Shown piece by piece: positions 9,143 through 17,616 of a stretch of 64,000 nucleotides of DNA. Origin of the DNA: Lysobacter soli (GTDB lineage Bacteria; Pseudomonadota; Gammaproteobacteria; Xanthomonadales; Xanthomonadaceae). The notes under the pieces are model-generated. The model had not been told where the DNA came from. It did no database searches and was given only the letters and a program-made list of their open reading frames with translations. The position numbers and the translations under genes were made by a program. The stretch covers positions 186,001-250,000 of the forward strand of contig NZ_QTJR01000002.1 of the NCBI RefSeq assembly GCF_003382285.1, read 5' to 3'. The first letter of the stretch is position 1; each line of letters begins with the position of its first letter.

Positions 9143-10219
9143 CTATGCGTTCGTCGTGGCGCTGGCCGGCGAGGGCGGCGCCACCGAATCGCGCCTGCAC
9201 AGCTGGTGCGCGACGACGTGGTCGACCACCACGCGCGTGGACTTGTCCTTGCGACGAATGCCGCGCAGCAGGATGTCGATGGCCGAATCGGCCATCGAGG
9301 CGATGGGCTGGTGGATCGTGGTGAGTTCCGGCCACACGGTCGTCGCGGCGGACGTATCGTCGAAACCGACCACCGACAGATCGCGCGGCACGTCGAGTCC
9401 GCGGCGATGCGCCACCGACACCACGGCGGCGGCCATGTCGTCGTTGCTGGCGAAGATCGCCGTCGGCGGCTTCTTGTGCGCGAGCAGTTTCTCGGCCGCT
9501 TCCAGGCCCGAGCGGTACGTGAAGTAACCCTGCTGCACGAGCGCGCTGTCGATCTCGAGCCCGGCCTGCGCGAACGCCGCCTGGAAACCTTCGTAACGAC
9601 GCGCACTTGCCGTCTGGTTCGGATGGCCCTTGATGTAGCCGATGCGCGTGTGGCCGAGCGAGATCAGATGCGCGGTGATTTCCTCGCTCGCGCGGAAGTC
9701 GTCGATGCGTACGCAGGAGATTTCCTGGCTGAAGCGGCCCGACGCGATCGCGACCACCGGCACGCCGGCCGACAGGAATTCCGACACCACCGCCTTCGAC
9801 TCGCACAGCGGCGGCGGCAGGATCACGCCGGCGACGGACTTGCTCATTTCGCGCGCGGCCGCGCGCTGCGCGTCGGCGTTGTAGGTGTCCCAGCTTTCGA
9901 TCATCAGCTGCGCCGCGGTGCGCGCCGCGCCGCGCAGCGCGCCGACCAGCAGCTCGCGAAGGTACGCGGAGCTGGGGTTGGTGTAGATCATCGCCACGCG
10001 CGTGTGCTGCGCGGCAGCGAGCGAACTGGCGGCGAGGTTGGGCGTGTAGCCCAGTTCCTTCACCGCGCGCATCACGCGTTCGCGGGTGCTGTCACGAACC
10101 TTGCCCTGGCCGTTGACCACGCGCGAGACGGTCATCGGCGAGACGCTCGCCAGCACCGCCACTTCATCGATGGTCACGGCGGCGCCCTTGCGTCGCAGCG
10201 ACTTCTTCGGCTTCTCCAA
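9143..10219 (-). CDS. xylR: LacI-family transcriptional regulator, XylR type
   Basis: A 358-residue LacI/PurR-type repressor: the N-terminal helix-turn-helix and hinge run from about residue 16 (TIDEVAVLASVSPMTVSRVVNG) to the hinge helix YTPNLAASSLA, followed by a periplasmic-binding-protein-like ligand domain ending in GFDDTSAATTVWP and TIHQPIASMAD. The TTG start is supported by AAGGA eight bases upstream. It lies convergent with xylE and divergent from the GH67 operon. The palindromes around TAGCGCTA elsewhere in the island are its probable operators; the inducer is presumably xylose or xylobiose. Confidence 0.88.
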   Translation of the reverse strand: MEKPKKSLRRKGAAVTIDEVAVLASVSPMTVSRVVNGQGKVRDSTRERVMRAVKELGYTPNLAASSLAAAQHTRVAMIYTNPSSAYLRELLVGALRGAARTAAQLMIESWDTYNADAQRAAAREMSKSVAGVILPPPLCESKAVVSEFLSAGVPVVAIASGRFSQEISCVRIDDFRASEEITAHLISLGHTRIGYIKGHPNQTASARRYEGFQAAFAQAGLEIDSALVQQGYFTYRSGLEAAEKLLAHKKPPTAIFASNDDMAAAVVSVAHRRGLDVPRDLSVVGFDDTSAATTVWPELTTIHQPIASMADSAIDILLRGIRRKDKSTRVVVDHVVAHQLCRRDSVAPPSPASATTNA

Positions 10220-10293
10220 CGTTCGTTCCTTCTGTCGGCCTGCGGTCGCACCGTGCGGCGAACGCCTTGTCTTTCGTTCAACCAGGATTGCGC

Positions 10294-12531
10294 ATGAGAG
10301 CTTTGCACATGGTACGGGCATCCCGCACGCCCGGCGACAGCGTACACGCCGCCCGGCAGCAGACCGGTTTCCTCGCCCTTGCCTTGCTCCTGCTCGCAGC
10401 CCTGCTGCTCCCGCGCCCGGCGCTGGCCGAGGACGGCTACGACCTGTGGCTGCGCTATCGGCCGATTCCCGAATCCGAGGCCGCGCCGTATCGCGCCCGC
10501 ATCGCGCAGCTGGTCGCGCCGGCCACCACGCCGAGCCAGCAGGCCACGCGTGACGAACTGGTGCGCGGCCTGGGCGGTCTGCTCGGCACGCCGCCGCCGC
10601 TCGCCGATGCGGCCGGCGTGGAAGGCGCGCTGATCGTCGGCACGCCCGCCTCGTCGAAACAGATCGCACGCTTGGGTCTGGCGACGAAGGACCTCGGCCG
10701 CGAGGGCTATCGCATCCGCAGTGTCGAGATCGACGGCCGCGACGCGACGGTGATCGCCGCCAACACCGATGCCGGCGCGATGCACGGCGCCTTCCATTTC
10801 CTGCGCCTGCTGCAGACGCGCCAGCCGATGGCATCGCTCGACATCCGCGAAGCCCCGCGCACGCAGCTGCGCATGCTCAACCACTGGGACAACCTCACGC
10901 GCCACGTCGAACGCGGCTATGCCGGCGAATCGATCTGGGACTGGCACAAGCTCCCCGACTACCTCAGTCCGCGCTACACCGACTACGCGCGCGCCAACGC
11001 GTCCATCGGCATCAACGCCACGGTGCTCAACAACGTCAACGCGAGCGCGCAGCAGCTCACGCCGATGTACATCGAGAAGGCCGCGGCGCTGGCGAACGTG
11101 TTCCGCCCCTACGGCATCCGCGTATTCCTGAGCGCGCGTTTCAGCGCACCGGTGGAGATCGGCGGTTTGAAGACGGCCGATCCGCTCGACCCGCAGGTGC
11201 GCGCGTGGTGGAAGGCGAAGGCCGACGACATCTACAAGGCGATTCCCGACTTCGGCGGCTTCCTGGTGAAGGCCAATTCCGAAGGCCAGCCCGGTCCGCA
11301 GGATTACGGCCGCACGCACGCCGACGGCGCGAACATGATGGCCGACGCGGTGAAGCCGCACGGCGGCATCGTGATCTGGCGCGCGTTCGTGTACTCGCAC
11401 GAGACGCCCGACGATCGCGCCAAGCAGGCGTACAACGAATTCGTTCCGCTCGACGGCAAGTTCCGCGGCAACGTGATGGTGCAGGTGAAGAACGGCGCCA
11501 TCGACTTCCAGCCGCGCGAGCCGTTCCATCCGCTGTTCGGCGCGATGCCGAAGACGCCGCTGATGATGGAATTCCAGATCACCAAGGAATACCTCGGCTT
11601 CGCGACGCATCTGGCGTACCTCGGCCCGATGTTCGAGGAAACGCTGCGCGCCGACACCTACGCGCGCGGCAAGGGCTCGACGGTGGCAAAGGTCATCGAC
11701 GGCGAGCTGCATCGCGGCACGCTGTTCAAGAGCGGCCTCACCGGCATGGCGGGCGTCGCCAATATCGGCAGCGATCGCAACTGGAGCGGCTCGCACTTCG
11801 ACCAGGCCAACTGGTACGTGTTCGGCCGCCTTGCATGGAATCCCGAGCTGTCCTCGCGCGATATCGCCGAGGAGTGGACGCGCATGACCTTCTCCAACGA
11901 CGCCGCCGTCGTCCAGCCCATCGTCGCGATGATGATGGGCTCGCGAGAAGCCGTCGTGGACTACATGACGCCGCTCGGCCTGCATCACCTGATGGGCCGC
12001 AGCCATCACTACGGGCCGGGTCCGTGGGTCGAAGGCGGCCCGCGCGCGGACTGGACCAGCGTGTATTACCACCGCGCGACGAAGGACGGCATCGGCTTCG
12101 ATCGCACCACGCGCGGCTCCGATGCGGTGTCGCAATACGCGAAGCCCGTCGCCGCGCAGTTCGACGATCCGGCGAAAACGCCGGAAGAGTTCCTGCTTTG
12201 GTTCCACCATCTGCCCTGGGATTACACGACGAAGTCGGGCCGTACGCTGTGGGATGAACTCGTCGTGCATTACTCGCGCGGCGTCGATGCCGTCGCGGAC
12301 ATGCGCAGGACCTGGGACGGGCTGTCGGGAAAGATCGACCCGGAGCGCCACGCGCAGGTCGCGACGTTCCTGTCGATCCAGCAGAAGGAAGCGCAGTGGT
12401 GGCGCGACGCCAGCATCGCGTACTTCCAGACGTTCTCGCAGCGGCCGCTGCCCGAAGGCTACGCGCCGCCGGCGCATCCGCTGGACTACTACGAGTCGCT
12501 CGAATTTCCGTTCGCCCCGGGGAATGGCTGA
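10294..12531 (+). CDS. GH67 alpha-glucuronidase
   Basis: The enzyme removes (4-O-methyl-)glucuronic acid from the non-reducing-end xylose of xylo-oligosaccharides. The 745-residue protein has a signal peptide (hydrophobic core about 26-40, cleavage near ALA-ED at 45), so it is probably periplasmic. The GH67 body starts at YDLWLRYRPI. E330 in KANSEGQPGPQDYG, D404 in IDFQPREPFHPLFG and E432 in EFQITKEYLG match, by spacing from memory, the catalytic E292, D365 and E393 of the Cellvibrio enzyme. The ATG at 10294 is preferred to a TTG at 10267 because ACCAGGA precedes it. It is the first gene of a six-gene operon. Confidence 0.95.
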   Translation: MRALHMVRASRTPGDSVHAARQQTGFLALALLLLAALLLPRPALAEDGYDLWLRYRPIPESEAAPYRARIAQLVAPATTPSQQATRDELVRGLGGLLGTPPPLADAAGVEGALIVGTPASSKQIARLGLATKDLGREGYRIRSVEIDGRDATVIAANTDAGAMHGAFHFLRLLQTRQPMASLDIREAPRTQLRMLNHWDNLTRHVERGYAGESIWDWHKLPDYLSPRYTDYARANASIGINATVLNNVNASAQQLTPMYIEKAAALANVFRPYGIRVFLSARFSAPVEIGGLKTADPLDPQVRAWWKAKADDIYKAIPDFGGFLVKANSEGQPGPQDYGRTHADGANMMADAVKPHGGIVIWRAFVYSHETPDDRAKQAYNEFVPLDGKFRGNVMVQVKNGAIDFQPREPFHPLFGAMPKTPLMMEFQITKEYLGFATHLAYLGPMFEETLRADTYARGKGSTVAKVIDGELHRGTLFKSGLTGMAGVANIGSDRNWSGSHFDQANWYVFGRLAWNPELSSRDIAEEWTRMTFSNDAAVVQPIVAMMMGSREAVVDYMTPLGLHHLMGRSHHYGPGPWVEGGPRADWTSVYYHRATKDGIGFDRTTRGSDAVSQYAKPVAAQFDDPAKTPEEFLLWFHHLPWDYTTKSGRTLWDELVVHYSRGVDAVADMRRTWDGLSGKIDPERHAQVATFLSIQQKEAQWWRDASIAYFQTFSQRPLPEGYAPPAHPLDYYESLEFPFAPGNG

Positions 12532-12534
12532 ACC

Positions 12535-14538
12535 ATGCTGACCTGCACGCCTCGCATCCGAAATCTCTCGCGCGCGCTGCTCGGCGCCGCCGCGCTGTCT
12601 GCTGCCTTCATCGCGAACGCCGCCGACGGCACGCTGCTGCACACGATGTTCCAGGACCATGCCGTACTCCAGCGCGAGCAGCCGATCCGCGTCTTCGGCC
12701 GCGCGAACGCCGGCGAGCAGGTGAAGCTCAGCTTCGCCGGCAAGCGCGCCACAGCGCGTGCCGATGGCGACGGCAACTGGAGCACGACGCTGCCGGCGAT
12801 GAAGGCCGGTGGCCCCTACACGCTCGTCGCGACAGCGGGCAGCACGACGCAGAACGTCGCCGACGTGATGGTTGGCGACGTGTGGCTGTGTTCCGGGCAG
12901 TCGAACATGGAGCTGCAGGTGTGGCGTGCGCTCGACGCGCGCGCGGAGATCGCCGGCGCGAACAACGACCGCATCCGCCTGCTCACCGTGCCGCAGAACG
13001 GCGCGGTCACGCCGCAGGCGACCTTCGCCACGCCGGTGAAGTGGACGACCACGACGCCTGACACCATCCGCGATTTCTCCGCCGCCTGTTACTACTTCGC
13101 GCGCGAACTGCAGAAGACCGTCGACGTGCCGATGGGGCTGGTCAACGCGGCATGGGGCGGTTCGCGCATCCAAGCCTGGACCAGCGGCGACGCGTTGCGC
13201 GCGACGAAGCTCTACGACGCCGAACTCGATGTGCTCGCGCAGTACGCGAACGACGAGGCCGGCGGCCTCGCGAGCTGGGGCGACGTGTGGGCGCGCTGGT
13301 GGAATGCGCGCGCCGACGCCAAGCCCGGCGACGAACCGTGGCGCCGCGATTTCACGCCGGGCAAGGACTGGCGCACCGCACCGCGCGAGCTCGGCGCATG
13401 GGAGCGCTGGGGCGTGCCGGAACTGGCCGCGTTCGACGGCATGCTGTGGTATCGCACGACGGTCAAGCTCACCGCACAGCAGGCCGCGCAGGGCGCGACG
13501 CTCGCGCTCGCACCCGCCGATGAAGTCGACATGACGTGGGTCAACGGCGTCGCCGTCGGCAGCACCTACGGCGCCGGCAGCGGTCGCGAGTACGCGCTGC
13601 CGAGCGGACTGCTGAAGGAAGGCGAGAACGTCGTCGTCGTCAACGTGCTCGATACGTACCGCGAAGGCGGCTTGTCGGGCCCGGCGTCGGCGAATGCATT
13701 GCGTTTCAAGGATGGCTCCACCGTCGTCCTGTCGAATCCGTGGAAGTACCGCAAGGTCGACGGAAACGACACGCCGCCGCGCGCGCCGTGGCAGACGGCC
13801 GCGGGGCTTTCCACGCTCTACAACGGCATGATCGCGCCGCTGGGCCGCTACAACGTGCGCGGCATGCTCTGGTACCAGGGCGAGTCGAACACGTTCGAAG
13901 GCGCGCGCTATCGCGACCTGCTGCGCACGCTGCGCGAGGACTGGCGTTCGCGCTTCGGCGCGAAAACGCCGCTGCTGATCGTGCAGTTGGCGAACTACGG
14001 CATGCCGAAGGCGCAGCCGGCCGAGAGTGGCTGGGCCGAACTGCGCGAATCGCAACGCCAGGTCGCCAACGATGATGCAAACAGCGGGCTCGCCGTCGCC
14101 ATCGATATCGGCGACCACTACGACATCCATCCGTCGAACAAGCAGGAACTCGGCCGGCGCCTCGCGCGCGTCGCGCGCCATGTCGTGTACGGCGAGGCGC
14201 TGCCGCCGTCCGGCCCCGTGCCGCGCTCGGCGCGCCGCGTTGCCGACGGCGTCGTCGTGACCTTCGCCGACAACACCGGCGAACTCGTCGGCATCGGCGC
14301 GAACGGCCCCATCGGCTTCGAGCTGTGCGGCGCGCAGAAGGACAGCTGCCGCTACGCCGACGCGAAGGCATCCGGCAACACCGTTACCTTGCGCGCGCCG
14401 AACGCGCACGAGGCCACGCGCGTCCGCTACTGCTGGGCCGACGGCCCGACCTGCACGCTCTTCGACGGCGCGAACCTTCCCGCCGGTCCCTTCGAACTCG
14501 CCCTTCCCACCGCCTCCACCGACGATCACGCACGATGA
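12535..14538 (+). CDS. SGNH-type carbohydrate acetylesterase (sialate O-acetylesterase family)
   Basis: This 667-residue exported protein (signal peptide about 1-29, ending FIANAA) carries the family block [14 protein letters not shown] near residue 115, with S123 of GQSN the likely nucleophile, a second block [20 protein letters not shown], and the C-terminal [13 protein letters not shown] supplying Asp and His. A beta-sandwich domain is inserted between the two halves (about 290-400). Family members de-acetylate sialic acids, xylan or xyloglucan; the CE20 enzymes of Xanthomonas are of this architecture. Three bases after the GH67 gene, it most likely deacetylates xylo-oligosaccharides in the periplasm. 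Confidence 0.88.
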   Translation: MLTCTPRIRNLSRALLGAAALSAAFIANAADGTLLHTMFQDHAVLQREQPIRVFGRANAGEQVKLSFAGKRATARADGDGNWSTTLPAMKAGGPYTLVATAGSTTQNVADVMVGDVWLCSGQSNMELQVWRALDARAEIAGANNDRIRLLTVPQNGAVTPQATFATPVKWTTTTPDTIRDFSAACYYFARELQKTVDVPMGLVNAAWGGSRIQAWTSGDALRATKLYDAELDVLAQYANDEAGGLASWGDVWARWWNARADAKPGDEPWRRDFTPGKDWRTAPRELGAWERWGVPELAAFDGMLWYRTTVKLTAQQAAQGATLALAPADEVDMTWVNGVAVGSTYGAGSGREYALPSGLLKEGENVVVVNVLDTYREGGLSGPASANALRFKDGSTVVLSNPWKYRKVDGNDTPPRAPWQTAAGLSTLYNGMIAPLGRYNVRGMLWYQGESNTFEGARYRDLLRTLREDWRSRFGAKTPLLIVQLANYGMPKAQPAESGWAELRESQRQVANDDANSGLAVAIDIGDHYDIHPSNKQELGRRLARVARHVVYGEALPPSGPVPRSARRVADGVVVTFADNTGELVGIGANGPIGFELCGAQKDSCRYADAKASGNTVTLRAPNAHEATRVRYCWADGPTCTLFDGANLPAGPFELALPTASTDDHAR

Positions 14539-15788
14539 ACACCGCAACTATCGAAACCCGCCACGGCTCCACGCGCGATCGCGAGATCGTCGACGCGAAG
14601 GTCATCGTGACCTGCCCGGGCCGCAACTTCGTCACGCTCAAGATCACCACGCGTTCGGGCCTTACCGGCCTGGGCGATGCCACGCTCAACGGTCGCGAAC
14701 TCGCGGTCGCTTCGTACCTCACCGACCACGTCGTGCCGAACCTCATCGGCCGCGACGCCGGCCGCATCGAGGACATGTGGCAGTTCCTGCATCGCGGCGC
14801 GTACTGGCGCCGCGGCCCCGTCACGATGACCGCCATCGCCGCGGTGGACGTCGCGCTGTGGGACATCCTCGGCAAGATGGCCGGCCTGCCGCTGTACCAG
14901 CTGCTCGGCGGCCGCTCGCGCGAAGGCGCGCTGGTGTACGGCCACGCGAACGGTCGCGACATCGAGGAAGCGACCGACGAAGTCGGCAAGTACATCGAGA
15001 AAGGCTTCCTCGCCGTGCGCGCGCAATGCGGCGTGCCGGGCGTGAAGAAGGCGTACGGCATCTCCGTCGGCGGCAAGCCGTACGAACCGGCCGAAAGCGA
15101 ACTACCGGCGGAAACCGTCTGGAACACGCCGAAGTACCTCAACATCGTGCCGAAGCTGTTCGAGCGCCTGCGCGCCGACCACGGTCCCGACGTCGAACTG
15201 CTGCACGACGTGCACCATCGCCTGACGCCCATCGAAGCGGCGCGACTGGCGCGCGACCTCGAACCGTTCCGCCTGTTCTGGCTGGAAGACGCGACGCCCG
15301 CGGAAAACCAGAAGGGCTTCGAACTGATCCGCAAGCATTCGGTCACCGCGCTCGCGGTGGGCGAGGTGTTCAACTCGATCTGGGACTGCAAGCACCTCAT
15401 CGAGAACCAGCTGATCGACTACATCCGCACCACCATCGTGCACGGCGGCGGCATCACGCACGTGCGCCGCATCGCCGACTTCGCCGCGCTGCACGCGGTG
15501 CGGACCGGCTTCCATGGCGCGACGGATCTTTCGCCGGTGTGCATGGGCGCCGCGCTGCACTTCGACACGTGGGTGCCGAACTTCGGCATCCAGGAGTGGA
15601 TGTTCCATTCGGATGAAACCAACGAGGTCTTCCCGCATGACTACGTCTTCCGCAACGGACGCCTGCACGTCGGCGACACCCCTGGCCACGGCGTCGACAT
15701 CGACGAGAAGCTTGCCGCCAGATTCCCCTATGCGCCCAAGCAGCTGCCGATCGCGCGGCTGGAAGATGGCGCGATGTGGGATTGGTGA
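14535..15788 (+). CDS. manD: D-mannonate dehydratase, enolase superfamily (ManD)
   Basis: The 417-residue cytoplasmic enzyme would dehydrate D-mannonate to 2-keto-3-deoxygluconate. It is the enolase-superfamily type, not UxuA: the three metal ligands D225 (LLHDVHHR), E251 (WLEDATP) and E277 (AVGEVFNS) have the 26/26 spacing of characterised ManD enzymes, and H227 is the likely catalytic base. Some ManD homologues prefer D-gluconate, but UxaC and UxuB in the same island argue for mannonate. The ATG overlaps the preceding TGA. Confidence 0.92.
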   Translation: MNTATIETRHGSTRDREIVDAKVIVTCPGRNFVTLKITTRSGLTGLGDATLNGRELAVASYLTDHVVPNLIGRDAGRIEDMWQFLHRGAYWRRGPVTMTAIAAVDVALWDILGKMAGLPLYQLLGGRSREGALVYGHANGRDIEEATDEVGKYIEKGFLAVRAQCGVPGVKKAYGISVGGKPYEPAESELPAETVWNTPKYLNIVPKLFERLRADHGPDVELLHDVHHRLTPIEAARLARDLEPFRLFWLEDATPAENQKGFELIRKHSVTALAVGEVFNSIWDCKHLIENQLIDYIRTTIVHGGGITHVRRIADFAALHAVRTGFHGATDLSPVCMGAALHFDTWVPNFGIQEWMFHSDETNEVFPHDYVFRNGRLHVGDTPGHGVDIDEKLAARFPYAPKQLPIARLEDGAMWDW

Positions 15789-15792
15789 TGGC

Positions 15793-17604
15793 ATGAACAC
15801 CTGCCGCCGCATCCTCGCGAAGCTGTCATCCCCGCGCAGGCGGGGATCCAACGTTGCTCGCGTCACGGCCTTCGAAGGACGGAGTGTCGTCGGACAGTTG
15901 GGTTCCCGCCTCCGCGGGAACGACAGCTCGGGACGTGGCGGCGGCACGGCATGGATGGTGGCGCTGCTGCTGGCCCTCGCCGGGGCGAGCAGCGCCCACG
16001 CCGCCGAACCCGTCCTCTTCGACTGGTTCGAATACAAAGGCCATGACGCACCGTTCGATGCGCCGCTGAAGCCCGGGCAGTACCGCAACCCGATCCTCGC
16101 CGGCTTCTATCCCGACCCGAGCATCGTGCGCGCGAACGACCGCTATTACCTGGTCAATTCGACGTTCACGTACTTTCCCGGCATCCCGGTGTTCGAAAGC
16201 CGCGACCTCGTGCACTGGACGCAGGTCGGCAACGTGATCGACCGGCCGACGCAGCTCGACTTCGACGGACTGAACATGTCGCGCGGCGTGTTCGCGCCGA
16301 CCATCGAGTACCACGACGGCACGTTCTACGTGCTCAACACGTCGGTGGACGCAGGCGGAAACTTCATCGCGACGGCGAAGAACCCCGCCGGCCCGTGGTC
16401 CGATCCGATCTGGCTCAAGACCATCGACGGCATCGACCCGTCGCTGTTTTTCGACGGGGACAAGGTCTACCTCATCAACAACGACGCGCCCGAAGGCAAG
16501 CCGCTGTACGAAGGCCATCGCGCGATCTGGATGCAGCAGCTCGACGCGAAGACGCTGCAGCCGTTCGGCCCGCGCAAGGTGCTGATCAACGGCGGCATGG
16601 ACCTGTCGCAGAAGCCGATCTGGATCGAAGGCCCGCACATCTACAAGCGCGACGGCTGGTACTACCTTGTCTGCGCCGAGGGCGGCACCAGCCTGCAGCA
16701 CTCGCAGGTGGTGGCGCGAAGTCGCGACATCTGGGGCCCGTATACGCCGTACGAACACAATCCCATCCTGACGCAGCGCGACCTCCCCGAAGATCGTGTC
16801 GATGCGATCGGCAACGCGGGCCACGCCGACCTCGTGGAAGCCACCGACGGCACGTGGTGGGCGGTGTTCCTCGCCAGTCGCATGTACGACCGCGTGCACT
16901 ACAACACCGGGCGCGAGACCTTCCTGCTGCCGGTGGAGTGGAAGGATGGCTGGCCGACGATCCTCGCCCACGGCAAGCGCATTCCGCAGGTCGCCGATGG
17001 TCCGTCGTTCATGCAGCGGGGCGCGACGCAGGCGCCGCTGAGCGGCAATTTCACCTGGCGCGACGATTTCGACAAACCGGCGCTCGACACGACGTGGCTG
17101 TTCGCGCGCGTGCCGAAGACGCAGTGGGCCGACCTGCGCACGCACGCGGGCAAGCTGGCGATCGCGCCGGGCGAAGGGCTCGACACGCTGCGCAATCCGA
17201 CCTTCCTCGCGCGGCGGCAGCAGCATCTTTCGTTCGAGGCGAGTACCGCGATGACGGTGCCGGCCGACACCGGTACCGAAGCGGGCATCGCCGCGTTCCA
17301 GAACGAGAGCTACTGGTACTCAATTGGCGCGCAACGCGTCGGCAACGGCGTGACGCTGACGCTGCGCAAGCGGCAGAAGGACGCGACCGAAACGCTCGCG
17401 ACCGCCACGCTGCCGGCGGGCACGAAGGCGCTGAAGCTGAAGATCGAAGGCGATGCGGGCGACTACGCGTTCGGCTACGACGCGGGCCAGGGCTGGAAGT
17501 GGTTGAAGCAGGACGTGGACGGCACGGTGCTCAGCACCGATGTCGCGGGTGGCTTCATCGGAGTGACGGTGGGGCCGTATGCACATGACACGCAAGGCCA
17601 CTGA
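15793..17604 (+). CDS. GH43 beta-xylosidase with C-terminal beta-sandwich; leader carries an inserted repeat
   Basis: The catalytic five-bladed propeller begins at NPILAGFYPDPSIV; D108 (general base), D215 (GIDPSLF) and E279 (WIEGPHIY, general acid) form the GH43 triad. A C-terminal beta-sandwich (about 430-603, from NFTWRDDF) is the accessory domain of subfamilies 11/12 beta-xylosidases. The hydrophobic core MVALLLALAGASSAHA starts only at residue 55, because a ~108-bp palindromic repeat (15821-15928) lies in frame between the start codon and the signal-peptide core. Translation could instead begin at the ATG at 15955. The gene follows manD by four bases. Confidence 0.9.
   Translation: MNTCRRILAKLSSPRRRGSNVARVTAFEGRSVVGQLGSRLRGNDSSGRGGGTAWMVALLLALAGASSAHAAEPVLFDWFEYKGHDAPFDAPLKPGQYRNPILAGFYPDPSIVRANDRYYLVNSTFTYFPGIPVFESRDLVHWTQVGNVIDRPTQLDFDGLNMSRGVFAPTIEYHDGTFYVLNTSVDAGGNFIATAKNPAGPWSDPIWLKTIDGIDPSLFFDGDKVYLINNDAPEGKPLYEGHRAIWMQQLDAKTLQPFGPRKVLINGGMDLSQKPIWIEGPHIYKRDGWYYLVCAEGGTSLQHSQVVARSRDIWGPYTPYEHNPILTQRDLPEDRVDAIGNAGHADLVEATDGTWWAVFLASRMYDRVHYNTGRETFLLPVEWKDGWPTILAHGKRIPQVADGPSFMQRGATQAPLSGNFTWRDDFDKPALDTTWLFARVPKTQWADLRTHAGKLAIAPGEGLDTLRNPTFLARRQQHLSFEASTAMTVPADTGTEAGIAAFQNESYWYSIGAQRVGNGVTLTLRKRQKDATETLATATLPAGTKALKLKIEGDAGDYAFGYDAGQGWKWLKQDVDGTVLSTDVAGGFIGVTVGPYAHDTQGH
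15821..15928. repeat. palindromic repeat element inside the GH43 coding region
   Basis: The 108-bp segment begins AGCTGTCATCCCCGCG and ends CGCGGGAACGACAGCT. Its two ends form imperfect ~30-bp inverted repeats, and each end is itself a small hairpin. It has the architecture of the intergenic element at 20459-20559. Its length is a multiple of three, and it is read through as a 36-codon insert rich in Arg and Ser (SSPRRRGS..GSRLRGNDSS). Confidence 0.82.
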
Positions 17605-17616
17605 GGGGTGATCGGA

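Noticed and set aside
10174-14547. A 1457-codon open frame on the minus strand opposite the GH67 and acetylesterase genes
   Set aside because: It mirrors two well-supported enzymes on the plus strand; such long antisense frames arise from GC-rich third codon positions. Its translation has no domain and is Arg/Ala/Val-rich.
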